Part shown: piece by piece, positions 10,611 to 20,390 of the stretch | Position numbering within the stretch: the stretch's first letter is position 1 | Layout: the number at the start of each line of letters is the position of its first letter | Source: Urechis unicinctus | Taxonomy: Eukaryota > Annelida > Polychaeta > Xenopneusta > Urechidae | Direction: 5' to 3' | NCBI GenBank assembly: GCA_034190875.2 | Contig: CM067348.1 | Span: 39,759,795-39,823,794, forward strand | DNA length: 64,000 nucleotides | The notes under the pieces: generated by a model | Told to the model about the DNA's origin: nothing | Databases searched by the model: none | What the model saw: the letters and a program-made list of their open reading frames with translations, nothing else | Program-made: the position numbers and the translations under genes

Positions 10611-10865
10611 CAGAGTCCTTCTAGGTACGGGATACCTATTGGTCTAGATACTGTGTTGTCGAGTTCTCCCTCCAGTGACTCGCGAGGCTACCATAAAATT
10701 AAGCGTATTTTGGGCCAAAAGGGGAAAGGGCGAGACATACAATATCTCGTACAGTTAGTTGGAGAACCGTCCCAAAAATCATTTTGGATACGCCCGTCAC
10801 AGCTTGATGCTAAAGCCAGGAAAGGCATAGTTGAGAAACCTCCCCCTGTCATCAATACTTCGTGA
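10560..10865 (+). CDS. C-terminal extension of Gypsy pol copy 2, chromodomain-like (frame-shifted)
   Basis: After the C-run at about 10559-10566 the reading moves to another frame and gives VRRSNRLKQSPSRYG. Further on come YHKIKRILGQKGKGRDIQYLVQLVG and SFWIRPSQLD, and the stop follows at 10863-10865. The Arg-rich linker before a Y-x-V-x-K-I-L/Y-L-V-x-W-like module resembles the chromodomain-type tails of some Gypsy integrases, which target the cDNA to chromatin. It was once in frame with the integrase. The shift in a homopolymer is either a mutation or an assembly error. Confidence 0.6.
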   Translation, partial: PPTPPPTTTVRRSNRLKQSPSRYGIPIGLDTVLSSSPSSDSRGYHKIKRILGQKGKGRDIQYLVQLVGEPSQKSFWIRPSQLDAKARKGIVEKPPPVINTS

Positions 10866-11364
10866 ACTATTATATTTTATTTCAAGGGTATTGGGATGCG
10901 TAGTACCCGATGAAGCGGGATAGTAGACCGCGAAAAGCGACTCGTTTCACACTCCAGTCCCCACTAGTATCAGCCGCTGTGTTTGCGCGTTCGGGAAAGA
11001 CCACCAAGATTACCAATTGTACGAATCATATCGTTATTATGGCAATGGTAACTCAATTTGATAACTTGTTTGTTGTGTAATCTTTTCGGTTCTCTGTCAA
11101 GATTAATTATGTATCACATTATCATTTACAATTGTACAATTACTCGAAATGACACTATGCTTGTATGTGATGTTTACACGGTGTTTTGCTGTATGGCTAA
11201 CTGTTAAGGGCATGTAAGTGTAAGGCAGATATTTTATGGAATGAGAATTTTGTTTGTTTGTGTCCAATTTTAAAATGGATCAACCCATCTTGAAATTTCA
11301 AGTTGGGTCAGGACAATTTTAAAATTGACCGGATTTCAAGTTGGGTCGTGACATTATCGCTAAC
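10866..11364. other. Non-coding stretch with palindromes
   Basis: I see no gene. It contains the near-palindrome ACCCATCTTGAAATTTCAAG.. at 11283-11308 and the perfect 14-bp palindrome CAATTTTAAAATTG at 11314-11327, followed by a second copy of TTTCAAGTTGGGTC. It is probably the 3' flank or untranslated region of the Gypsy copy. Confidence 0.4.
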
Positions 11365-11645
11365 ATTTAGAATTTGAATCCGATCAAGCCGTTATAAAGC
11401 GTATGTAGGTTTAATGGCAAGGGACTTGGATTGTTATTGCTAACATTTAAGTTGTTCGTGTCAGCTGTCTTTGAATGCAATTTAAATTTTCAACGGTTCG
11501 TGGGAGACGGTTTGAAATGGGGGTGAAACAAGCAAAGTGTCAATGGCATGGGTTAATGGCTGGTAAATATTGTCTGATTGGAATAATGGAAGAGATATAT
11601 ATATATGGTGTGCGAAATAACGGTACAAAAAGGAATATACTTACA
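11365..11645. repeat. RepG, distal part
   Basis: AGCGTATGTAGGTTTAATGGCAAGG, ACATTTAAGTTGTT.GTGTCA, TTTCAACGGTTCGT and GGTGTGCGAAATAACGGTACAAAAAGGAA align in order with 60330-60590, where the block directly precedes the LTR of the Gypsy element at 60.6 kb. Confidence 0.6.
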
Positions 11646-11889
11646 ATACGAATGTAGTCGTCCTGTTTTGGTGTAAATAGTACATTAGTACATAAGTAAA
11701 TACAAATAACAACATGACATAAATGGGAATAATTTCTGAAAAGGAAGAACATCCTGAAAAATGAATAAATGAATGGTTAAACATTAATTGGGAGAAGAAT
11801 AATCTGAAAATGAATAAATGAGGATAGTTAAATATTAATCGGTAGATGTGCATATATCGGTAAATGGTGTCACAAATGGTAAATGTTGT

Positions 11890-12740
11890 CATAAATTAGT
11901 AATGTGCATCTTTAGCGCCAGATACTTGATGGTGCTGTTGATTTTGTCCTCAAAAATCCGCTCAGATTGTCAGCCAGGTTGTTGGTGGGATATTTTTGGT
12001 TGAATTTTTGGTTGGTAAACGTATACGGCGTCACCGGCTTCGATGGGGTTGTTTCTGGTCGTTTTGTCATACTGCTCTTTCATTTTGGTTTGTTGCTGGA
12101 CTAGATGCTGTTCGGCAAATTTGGAAACTTCCGCTTGTGTTTGCAGCATTTCGACAATGTGATCCTTGTATGTGTTTTGGGGATTTGAGGGGGTCTGGAA
12201 GATCCATCTCCGCTGGTACGGGCATTCTGCCGAACACTAACAAATAGCTTGAATAGCCAAGTGGTTGATTGTCAGAAGTGTTGAGCGCAAATACTAATGG
12301 CATTAGCTGCTGGTCCCAGTCTGTTTGCTTAGGACTGACATAATTCCTTAGAAGGTTTAGTATCGAGCGCTGACAACGTTCCGTTTGCCATTGACTTTGA
12401 GCATGGTACGCCGAACTGAAACATTGTTTGATTTTGAAAAGGGAGCATAATTCCTGAAATAGGGAGCTAATGAAAGCGGATCCGTTATCGGAGAGATGTC
12501 GCTTGGGTGCACCATAGACACATATGACTCTCTCGTAGAAACCCTTAGCAATTGATTTGGCTGTAATGTCATGAGTCGGCCATGCGATGACATAGCGACT
12601 GTATTGGTCCGTGACACACACCATGTGCTCCTTACCGAAGCCGAAAAGAGACATTGGAACTTTTAGATGCATTGCAGGACTTACATGTGTGAACATATTC
12701 GTTTATGTCCCTGATCATCCCATCCAAGTGTACTGCTAGG
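11890..12740 (-). pseudogene. Gypsy-type integrase, copy 3
   Basis: The minus-strand frame 12696-12067 encodes an rve core. VTDQYSRYVIAWP, then HLSDNGSAF with the second Asp, then QTERCQRS with Glu, then FALNTSDNQPLGYSSYLLVFGR. The first catalytic Asp, expected in a M-D-L-F-G motif, reads MSLFG (Ser), so the copy is probably inactive. Downstream to 11890, in another frame, is GDAVYVYQPKI, the usual integrase C-terminus, with a stop. The same element family as 2939-4454. No RT is left; RepG sequence follows on the upstream side. Confidence 0.82.
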
Positions 12741-12749
12741 TTTTCTTGC

Positions 12750-14260
12750 TTATGCATGCTCTTTGACATAGTAAAGTTACTCACTGCCTGTAGTTGCTGG
12801 AGTGAGGACTAACCAGAGGAAAATAACACGAGTCCTGGAGTAGAGTTGCTTATTCGATTTATTAAAGGTTCAACAATGAAACTCCCTGGGAATCTCGGTC
12901 TGAATCTTGTCTCTGACTAGATGGTCACCCTGAGGGACCCATCTGTGGTCCTTATTAAGGGTCCACACGATAGGCCAGGCTAAAACAATCCACTGTATCC
13001 TTGGTCAGGAAGACGTAAGCTTTGGCTACAAGGTGTTGGCGCGTCGTGTGAAGGCGCTATCTCCCTCTTGTATGGCGTAAATATACCTGGGAACAAATGA
13101 ACTTACAGCAGAGATCAGGGTGTCTTGATTATGGGTAATGTAGGATATATTAAAAACATGAGTGTTCAATGTGTGCGTGTAAGTGTGAGTGAGTATGTAA
13201 CGTATGTGTAATATTATAACATCTTCTGAGGTGATTGGAGTGCGTGTAAATGAGTGACGGTTATTGCCCAAGATAGTGTTTAAGAAACCTATGATGCTGA
13301 GAGCCTGTTTAGAATAATTATGTCTAAAAGAATATATATGTTGCACATGGCCACTATCTAACATGTAAGTCCGGATACACAACGATGTGACACTTTAATT
13401 GCATGTGTTGCATGTGCGGGAGAAGATCAATATAAACATCTCATATATATTTGTATTGAGAATTAAATGTTAACGATACTTCTCCATAAATTATTTTGAT
13501 AAATACGCACGTCTTCCCTAAGCTGCAGATTCCTTCATGAGATTATACCCCACATATACTTGAATAATATAAGATTAGCGTTAGGGGTAATGTGTAACAT
13601 AAAGGGTCATTAATTTTACGCGTGTCCGCGTGATATGCCAGACGGTGCGATAATAGCGCAGTGGACTTCACTTATTGTAAGATTTTGTCTTATTATCTGC
13701 AGACATAGAGGTAAAATAATTGTGAATATAATTGATGATATCATTGTGTCAAGTTGGCGCTGCGTGGAAGAAGACAAGTTTTAAAAGTCTTCTTATAATT
13801 TAAACCTGGACTCACAGTTTACTGGATTTCGTGTGGTGGCAAAGGATGCGTGAGATTAAGCGTCAAAGGTGTATGTCACTTTGGAGACTGCCTTTTGAGA
13901 CTTCAATTGAAGTGCAATTAAAGGGTGGCGGCTTGGGACCTCTGAGACAGCCGTGTTTGTTGGAATTACAATGGAGTTTGTAATCCATAATAATTGGCGG
14001 ACGCACAAATGAGGATCTCTTATTTGTGTGAATGTCTGAGTGCAGAATGTTTAACCATCCGGTAGAAGGGACGACTGTTAAGGCCTTAATTTGGACTTTA
14101 AACATTTGAATTTCACGGCTTGTTATCTTTGACACTTAAGTAGGTTCGTGTTGTTCGCTTTAATAAATTTAAATTGGTCTAACCGTCAGGTTCATGCGTT
14201 TGAATGCGTTTGACACGTGGCTGAGATGTATCGCAGGTAAAATGTTATTTTGTGAAGGAG
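12750..14260. repeat. RepG, long copy
   Basis: The order of blocks matches 57.9-58.1 and 59.6-60.2 kb: AGTTGCTGGAGTGAGGACTAACCAGAG, then TTGGCGCGTCGTGTGAAGGCGCTATCTCCCT, then CATGAGTGTTCAATGTGTG, then CATGTAAGTCCGGATACACAAC, then CTTGAATAATATAAGATTAGCG. Short open frames inside it have no recognisable product. Confidence 0.6.
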
Positions 14261-14689
14261 TCGAGTGACAGCAATGTTTGGGTAAACATATTATTTTATT
14301 TTAGAAATAATTCTCAAGTATCATTGTGTAAATCATGGTTCAAAAACTCTACGTAAAATATTCGGTATTACATAATAGAATACAATAGAGTAACCCCTGA
14401 GTGCATGTACAGTACAAATCAATTACCAGTATTACATTGAGGCAGATAATGATTTCAAGTATAGTAACGTTATGATTGTTTGACAGGTAAAGGTATATGT
14501 ATGGTGTTGATACAATAAGTGAGATACATAACTATGATATGTCTAGGACAGGTTACACAACGCAGGATAAGGCTACTTTAATTGGTCATGACACAGATAG
14601 GATTAATTGATATACCTACACGTGTACATACATACATATTACACAGCGAGTGTTAAACGACAAAACTAAAGGAAAACATGTACCAAAAG
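14261..14689. other. No gene seen
   Basis: AT-rich sequence without coding or repeat features I can recognise, ending at the 3' end of DIRS/Ngaro-like copy 3. Confidence 0.4.
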
Positions 14690-15176
14690 GTGGGATGGCA
14701 TTGAAAGTGCCAAAGTTAGAGGTTGAGGCTCTGACTGACATCCCACAAGACAGAAATATAAATGCCAAAGAACGTTCACTAACAAGAAAAGAAAAAGACC
14801 CATATCGGAAGGGTGATTATGGATTGATGGTGCTAGGATATCAGTGGTAGTAAAAGTACTTACTCCTTGTGTGTGGTTTTGAGTAACAGGGGAGTAAGGT
14901 ACGGACCCCTTGTGTGTGGTTTGAGTAACAGGGGAGTAAGGTACTGACCCCTTGTGTGTGGTTTTGAATATCAGGGCAGTAAGGTACTTACCCCTTGTGT
15001 GTGGTTTAAGTAACAGGGGAGTATGGTACTGACACCTTATTTTGTGGTTTGAGTAACAGGGCAGTAGGGTACTGACCCCTTATTTGTGGTTTGAGTAACA
15101 GGGCAGTAGGGTACTGACCCCTTATTTGTGGTTTGAGTAACAGGGCAGTAGGGTACTGACCCCTTATTTGTGGTTT
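14690..15176 (-). repeat. 3' end of DIRS/Ngaro-like copy 3: terminal hairpin plus 42/43-bp tandem array
   Basis: Tandem units start at 14867, 14910, 14952, 14995, 15037, 15080, 15122 and (partial) 15164, alternating 42 and 43 bp. Each contains TAACAGGG.AGTA.GGTACTGACCCC. On the minus strand this reads GGGGTCAGTACC.ACTGCCC, as in copy 1. GTGGGATGGCA (14690-14700) and TGACATCCCAC (14736-14746) form the same closing inverted repeat as in copy 1. The array lies just downstream of the recombinase of this copy. Confidence 0.85.
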
Positions 15177-15189
15177 AGGTTTTATGTGG

Positions 15190-15590
15190 TATTTTAGTGA
15201 GGAAGTGTAAATGTTTCAGGGCGGAAGTACTTTGTGTAGGCAGAACTCTTCCATCTGCCTGCAGATTGGATGTCTGCTGCAGGAGTGTTGTCAGATGCCC
15301 GTTGTGTGGCTCTACCGATGCGGAATGAATGAGTATTGTAACGTGATCTGGGAAAGTGATGCCAAGGTTTTAAGATTAAGTTAGGCGTGTTGTGATTGCT
15401 ATGTTTGTAGTAGGTGAAGTGAATCTGGTAGATGGGAGGATTTGTTTACAAAGTTGTGAGGTTGAGTAAAGTAAGAGTATGTGAGATGTATGTCTGATGG
15501 TTGAATATTTCAGTCCTTGATTATCAAGGGCTGTGGTGTATCTTACTACAGAAGGAAGTGTTGTGCTCCCGCGATGCAAATATGACCAGC
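15190..15590 (-). pseudogene. DIRS/Ngaro-like copy 3: tyrosine recombinase with internal deletion
   Basis: Minus-strand translation from about 15345 to 15205 gives NTHSFRIGRATQ, SAGRWKSSAYTKYFRP and a stop: the H-x-x-R, W and Tyr catalytic boxes. Upstream (15579-15376) only NQGLKYSTIR survives, followed directly by sequence that in copy 1 lies some 280 bp further downstream (LLYST.QL..). The central recombinase, including CLRVGEAV, is deleted. Confidence 0.8.
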
Positions 15591-15599
15591 TTGTTGAAT

Positions 15600-16060
15600 G
15601 GCTATGAGATTTGTAAAGGAGGATGTTTACAGTAAGTTGTAGTTCTCTGGTAAGAGGTGTGATGGGATAGGGGTAGCCAGGGGCTGCATCCCATAATGAC
15701 GTAAGAGACCTGGTTGTGCCTGGATGCGAGAAACAGCATCACTTAACACATTATCTATCCCAGGTATGTATTGTGCATGGAAACAAATGTTGAATTTGAG
15801 TAATTGTAGGACAAAGGGTCTGATGAAGTGCATGATTGTGGGGTGCTTAGATGATTGTTTGTTGATGATAGCTACAACAGCCTGGTTGTCACAGTGAAAT
15901 AGTACGTTTGAGTTGGCCATTTTGGATGCAAACATGCAGACTAACACGAATATTGGGTACAGTTAAAGGATTGTAATATGTAATTGTGTCCAACGTGGAG
16001 GCCATTTAGCTTGGATCCATTGGGAGCCATAGGTGGCTCCAAGGCAATGCTGGAAGCATC
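15600..16060 (-). pseudogene. DIRS/Ngaro-like copy 3: RNase H
   Basis: 15947-15627 reads NVLFHCDNQAVVAIINKQ, then KHPTIMHFIRPFVLQLLKFN, then QYIPGIDNVLSDAVSRIQ. Upstream, near 16050, the frame HLFSDASS carries a likely first catalytic Asp. The two Asp-containing blocks (DNQAV, SDAVSR) fit a DIRS-type RNase H. It lies between the RT and the recombinase, as expected for the family. Confidence 0.8.
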
Positions 16061-16061
16061 A

Positions 16062-17135
16062 CTAAATAGATGTAAGGTATTGGAGTGTGTGGTAGGAGAG
16101 TAGGTTATGAGGGTTGTAGTGTGTCAAAAATTGTAGCCAGATGGATAAATCTTGCCTTACTTGTTGGGTTATGCGTATAAAGTGGTTTGGGTTGGTAATG
16201 CCTATGGATAAATCATACAGGCGGCGCAAGAAAGCTTTTCCTGGGCGAACGACAGAAGTAGCAAACTGTAACATGCTTGTGACAGATTGCAGCTGTGCAG
16301 TGTGCTTTTTTCCTGTGCCATGATTTGTTGTACTGCATGTGTGTATGTTTGTAATTTATCTAAAGGGGGGCAAGCTGTCATGTGTGATGAGTCAAGTTGT
16401 ATGCCAAGAAAAGTCAAGATTGTGGCAGGGCCGATGGTTTTGTGTGAAGCCAGAGGGACACCAATTAGGTTGCACAGTTTTACAAAGATATTTAGCTGCT
16501 GTTGGCATTGTGGTTGAGTGGGAGCAACAAAGAGAAAATCATCTAGTACTTTTACAATATTGTGCACATGAAATTAATGATTTAAGAGAAGAAGAGCATC
16601 CTTGAGGTAGACATTTATCATAGTAATAGCCATGCCAAAAGAAGCCCGTGATGTTGTATTGGGAAGGGTGGATGGGAATAAGTCGGAAGGCATCCGATAT
16701 GGCGCTCTTTGCCATGTATGCATGGGGGGAGCATTTTTGTATAAGGTGTATGGCATCAGAGATGGAGGCGTATGTGACTTGGGAAGCTGAAGTTGGTATG
16801 TTGTGGTTCACAGAATTGCTGTCATAAGGGTAAGATAAGTTGTGTAGTAGGCGATATTGACCTGATTGGCTCTTTTCCCGGAGGGCCAAAGGAGAGCATT
16901 TAAAATTGGGGAAAGGGGGGGCCTTGGAATGAGCCTTGGATTCTACCTTGAGAAAGCTCAGATTTGATTTTGTGGAAAACAATAGTAGGGCTGCTTGAGG
17001 CGGATATTGAATTTCCGGAAATGAGAGGCTTTTGAGTACCATGAAACTGAGGCTAGGTAGACATAATTCGTTATTTGTTTCAAAATTGGTAATGCTCATC
17101 TTCCGCGCCACATCTTTGCGTCCTCGAAGACCCAC
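16062..17135 (-). pseudogene. DIRS/Ngaro-like copy 3: reverse transcriptase
   Basis: This is the most complete pol of the family here. 17135-16539 contains PPFPNFKCSPLAL, RLLHNLSYPYDSNSVNHNIP, SAISDAFRLIPIHPSQ and KCLPQGCSSS, the RT motifs before the active site. 16567-16202 carries VLDDFLFVAPT, the Y/L-x-D-D catalytic box, then TFLGIQLDS. 16274-16062 has FATSVVRPGKAFLRRLYDLS, the thumb region typical of DIRS elements. Three frames are used, so it is broken by at least two frameshifts. The N-terminal edge is at the junction with VLE1 near 17.13 kb. Confidence 0.85.
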
Positions 17136-17137
17136 TC

Positions 17138-17258
17138 ATCCCAGATAACACAACGCCAGCGGCCCGCTGGTGGCTATCGTCGGCAGTTCCCAGCTGACGG
17201 TCCACCGGCGGCCCAACGGTGGCTCGTCTTCGGCTGGATCCCAGATAACACAACGCCA
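17138..17258. repeat. 20-bp direct repeats enclosing a GC-rich palindromic segment
   Basis: ATCCCAGATAACACAACGCC occurs at 17138-17157 and again at 17239-17258. Between them lies a GC-rich segment with the palindrome CCAGCGGCCCGCTGG and further CCACCGGCGG/CCAACGGTGG blocks. The right repeat lies inside the coding sequence of VLE1 gene A, just after NMLDG. Confidence 0.85.
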
Positions 17259-17731
17259 TCTAGCATGTTGTGTGTGGTGCTGACTTGATCGAGGTGAACA
17301 TAAATTGTGCAGAACATGCTAAAGTTGATGGTCCAGTCACCAGTGTAAGTACCTGAATAAATCCACCGTCTTCCGAGACTGTCAACAAGACCCAACATTG
17401 TTAACACTCCGTCTGATATATTCACATTCCCATCAGGAATTTCGAGGGTAATAACCCCATTTACAGCATCAACTTCCACACCAAGACCTAATGATGTAAT
17501 TTGCAGCTGAAGAAGGCTGAAACTCCAGAGTCCGGGTTTTAATTGGATTCTTCCACCTTTTCCAGCAGTTTCAGACCGCCATACAATGTTCTTGTCTGTT
17601 TCGAGATTGTACCAGTCCACCGTATATGTAATTGACCTTAGGCCAACACATAGATCGCTCGCAGTGTTGTCAATAGGATTTTGCAGGGATACAGCCTTGC
17701 CGCTTTGAACATTAGACAGAGTGTGATACAT
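17259..17731 (-). pseudogene. VLE1 gene A: beta-strand-rich protein of the virus-like element, 3'-truncated
   Basis: The frame starts with MYHTLSNVQSGKAVSLQNP; the ATG at 17731-17729 is preferred because it begins the part shared with the second copy (25140-25484). It continues through SITYTVDWYNLET, GKGGRIQLKPGLWSFS, LEIPDGNVNISDGVL and IYVHLDQVSTTHNMLDG. It is then replaced by the repeat segment at 17138-17258. It has short alternating hydrophobic stretches with Gly/Asn turns, no membrane helix and no enzymatic motif I recognise. It is paired divergently with gene B. I infer a virion or assembly role only because it travels with the polymerase in two copies; its function is unknown. Confidence 0.55.
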
Positions 17732-17848
17732 AGCACTATGAATAAACAAGCCTTTAGTTTTAATAGAAAAGCTACAAATAAAACGGCCGGGGTGTATCCA
17801 GCTATTTTGGTGGGATACTAACCCGACAAACAATTCAAGTTGTTCACA
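17732..17848. promoter_or_regulatory. Divergent promoter between VLE1 genes A and B
   Basis: A 117-bp spacer between two start codons on opposite strands. It contains AAATAAAACGGCCGGGGTG (17776-17794). VLE2 has the counterpart ATATAAAACAGGCGGGGTG (25509-25527) at the same relative place. A TATA-like box followed by a GC element, kept in two otherwise very diverged copies, points to a promoter directed toward gene B. Confidence 0.45.
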
Positions 17849-18750
17849 ATGGCGGTACATACACAGCAAAGTTTCCTGATCTATTCAGTAACTATAAGGT
17901 GCCGCCGGTAACAGCGGATAAAGTAGTAAAAGACTGGTTGACAAATCCAATCCAGTTTTGGCAGAACCAGTTAAACTTTGCAGTGTTGTGTGCAAAATCC
18001 GGCTGCGGCGTGCCATCCCACGACCACCTCGAGGCTGGGATTCCACTCGTGAAAGCTCTCTACACCTTTTACCTTTATTACACAGTGCGTAGCCTATTAG
18101 CAGAACTACAAGCGACTTTACCTCAGGATCATGCTTATGACCCCCATAGCAATCCATATAACAAGAAGGCATATCAGAGACTCTGGTGTTCAACCAATCA
18201 CAGACTTGCGCCCGAAGGCAACCGCCGCTAATAGTGGCCTTGGTGTCTTATATGCACATGATGTGTATGGTTACGGGAGTGTCGTCAAGGTTGCTAGTCG
18301 AAACGTTCGTTATGACCCTACACGGATGGCCTTTGAGGCGGAAAAGGATACAACCTATAATCCTTTCAGGAGAAAATGGGGGCTGTTCTTCATCTAGCAC
18401 AGGGACCTGAAGCAGACGAGGCCTGGAGTACCTTCATACTGGACACGTCTGAGGGCTTTACACAGACCGGCGTTGAGCGAATTAACGACAGCATCAGGAC
18501 CTATGTCTGTGCTATTCTTAGTGCTCAGGCTGAAACCCGCTCAGAGCTACTAGGTATTGGAACGTCCTTTGATGCCCAAAAGCAATTGCAGGCTGACGTT
18601 GAGGATGCCATCAACTCCCCAGTGGCCATTTCAACGCGGTTGCTGCTCTTCCAGATAGAGGAAGCTTTGACCCTCCACCAGATTCAGATATGGGAGTCCC
18701 CTCTCGTGGCGTTCCAAGCGGTGTGGCTGAGACCAGTCTGCGTGGGGTGA
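17849..18750 (+). pseudogene. VLE1 gene B: conserved protein of the virus-like element
   Basis: An ATG at 17849, a frameshift near 17875-17900, then PPVTADKVVKDWLTNPIQFWQ, LNFAVLCAKSGCGVPSHDHL, QDHAYDPHSNPYNKKAYQRL and LAPEG. After another shift come DPTRMAFEAEKDTTYNPFRRKWGLFF, AWSTFILDTSEGFTQTGVERINDSIRTYVCAILSAQ and FDAQKQLQADVEDAI. It is a soluble alpha/beta protein of some 300 residues or more, with Trp/Tyr-rich blocks. The same blocks (AWSTFILDTS) recur in VLE2 at about 26050-26165. I do not recognise a catalytic motif. It is unlike any cellular enzyme I can name; a structural protein is possible. Confidence 0.55.
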
Positions 18751-18787
18751 GAAAACCGCTGTTATTGTACGCGGAATCGCTATAGGC

Positions 18788-19626
18788 TTAGCTGTGCTTT
18801 GGTTTGCTACGTAGTAAGTCACAGAGTATCAGGAGGATAACTCCCCCTACAGCCACAGCTGCGGCCCACACGTTCTGCCATCCAACCAGGTTATTGACAA
18901 GCTCACCCCTCTGTGTCTGCATAGCCTTGTCAAGCCCAATAAGCTCTCTGAGTGGTAGTTCGCTGTCTGTTCGTGTACCTAGGTCTTGTATGGCGTTATG
19001 AAGGTCCTCTATGAAGCTTGTTTCTTCCGTGCCACCTTGCTCTGTCACAGCTTCAGGGCCGCTCATTTCTAACTTCTCTGGAAGTGCAGCTTCCGCCTTA
19101 ATAGCAGGTAAGGTAAGGTAAGTATAGGGTTTAACGGCACACCAACACTAGTGTGTCATATGGTGCCAAGAAAGGTTAATAGATAAGATTGACCTGATAA
19201 AGCAGCCGCCTTCTAGGATAAATAAAAATGGAGATGGAAAAGATAAAAATGGAAACGATTATCCTAGGGCCAGTCACCACAAGCCAATTGACTAGACCAG
19301 GCCATTCCAGCCTCTCGTCCAGGCGAAATCCGGGCCAGAGTGGTATGTTGCAGATATGGCCCTCAAAAGAACCACTCCACTCAACCACCTGGATCCCATT
19401 GTCCACCGACACGAGTCGCAACCCTTGGCCAACAGGTTGCCCCCTATTAGTCGCCTCTTACGACATGCAGAAGGATACAGTGGACCTATTCTACCCCCGG
19501 ACCCACAGGGGGACCGCCTTAATAGCAGCTTGGTCAAGGCCTTGTAGGGCTTTTGCTGCCTTTGTGGATAGTTCAGGTGTCAGCCCCAGAAGCCCGAGCA
19601 AGCTGTGTACCACCGTAATCTAAGAT
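18788..19626 (-). pseudogene. VLE1 gene C: small protein with C-terminal membrane segment, split by a SINE
   Basis: Reading on the minus strand, 19626-19529 and 19092-18788 form one frame separated by the SINE at 19108-19513. The part after the SINE has ETSFIEDLHNAIQDLGTRTD, an amphipathic RELIGLDKAMQTQRGELVNNL, and a hydrophobic C-terminal helix AAAVAVGGVILLILCDLL followed by basic residues. It is thus a single-pass membrane protein, probably about 150 residues. VLE2 encodes the same pattern (30474-31141): helical N-part, ADQQR segment, hydrophobic helix. A minor membrane protein of the element is the simplest reading. Confidence 0.5.
19108..19513 (-). mobile_element. Full-length SINE inserted in VLE1 gene C
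   Basis: It is flanked by an exact 15-bp duplication CCGCCTTAATAGCAG (19093-19107, 19514-19528). On the minus strand it starts CCCCTGTGGGTCCGGGGGTAG, passes GTCGTAAGAGGCGACTAATAG and GGTTGCGACTCGTGTCGG (a box-B-like promoter), and ends GTGCCGTTAAACCCTATACTTACC with a CTTA tail. Length is about 406 bp. It is tRNA-type, moved by a LINE. Similar copies: 20391-20785, 31797-32185, 39202-39609 and truncated ones at 7358, 30119, 32186 and 40110. Confidence 0.9.
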
Positions 19627-19667
19627 GCTCCTAGGAGAGAAGAATTTGTTGGGATCGTTCTTCCATG

Positions 19668-19997
19668 TCAGAAGCTTCCAGTCTTGCCCCCAACTAACCC
19701 AAAGGTCACCTCCTTTAGACGATCTAAACTCCAGAGTGGCCTGCAGCCATGCTTAGACACTGCCTTCTCCCACCTCGTAACTAAGACTTTGGTTTCTTCT
19801 TGGGATCCCACCTGATCTTCTGTTAACCCAGCAGGTATTTCAGTAATAGCCCATAGTGGACTAGTCGTACTCGACGTATCTAAAGTTTCGTCAATCAGGT
19901 AAGTCTCCTCATCATCAATGAAGCTAGTCTCATTCCTCTCCCCTCCCATAGCCCCATCCTCCTCTGCGGTGTCAAATGTTGGGTTATCAAACTCCAT
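19668..19997 (-). CDS. VLE1 gene D: acidic small protein
   Basis: An open frame of 109 residues starting MEFDNPTFDTAEEDGAMGG at 19997. VLE2 has the same start (MEFDNRTFEDEGLWEES) at 31474, which fixes the start codon. The first half is very acidic (ETSFIDDEETYLIDETLDT), with no membrane segment and no motif I know. The ATG is 40 bp from, and divergent to, the start of gene X (20038). The frame is uninterrupted but the C-terminus may be changed, since the end lacks a counterpart in VLE2. Confidence 0.5.
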   Translation of the reverse strand: MEFDNPTFDTAEEDGAMGGERNETSFIDDEETYLIDETLDTSSTTSPLWAITEIPAGLTEDQVGSQEETKVLVTRWEKAVSKHGCRPLWSLDRLKEVTFGLVGGKTGSF

Positions 19998-20037
19998 GTT
20001 ACTCTGTTAAAGATATGATTGTAATTAAGCATTCAAC
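19998..20037. promoter_or_regulatory. Compact divergent promoter between VLE1 genes D and X
   Basis: Only 40 bp separate two ATGs on opposite strands. The spacer (GTTAAAGATAT..GTAATTAA.CATTCAA) is partly conserved in VLE2 (31475-31510: TTAAAGATAT..GTAAACTAACATTCAA). It must carry both start regions, so a bidirectional promoter is inferred. Confidence 0.4.
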
Positions 20038-20390
20038 ATGTCGAGTACTTAGGGGCGCAAACTAAACCAACACCGCCGGATACGCGAAACCCTAGGGGTG
20101 AAGGGCGTGCGACAGTCAGTAGTTATTACAAACAATCCAAGCACTGATGTTCTGTAAAGGCATGCGTCGGAAGATGCATAAAGTTTTGACTGGTGAGCTG
20201 GAAGAGCTAGGTGGAATCAAGTGTCAGTTTGCCTTTTAGGTAAGACTCTCTAAGCACGCCGATGATGACAGCACTGAGTATGTTGAGCCTGTGTTGCGTA
20301 ATAAGCAGCAGGTGTTTCTCTCCTCAGAAGACCTGGACGTTGCGCTGGACTAGAGTGCTGTTAATATCCAAGAACGGTTGGAGAAGTGGA
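20038..20390 (+). pseudogene. VLE1 gene X start and remnant of the polymerase leader
   Basis: From ATG 20038 the frame aligns with VLE2 31511 onward: both contain a GLKGV/GVKGV block followed by VITNNPST. The coding sense is soon lost. From about 20160 on, different coding-like sequence (HKVLTGELEELGGIKCQF, ADDDSTEYVEPVL, NIQERLEKW) leads in a broken way toward the polymerase. A deletion has probably joined the start of gene X to the polymerase N-terminal region. The product of gene X is unknown. Confidence 0.4.
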
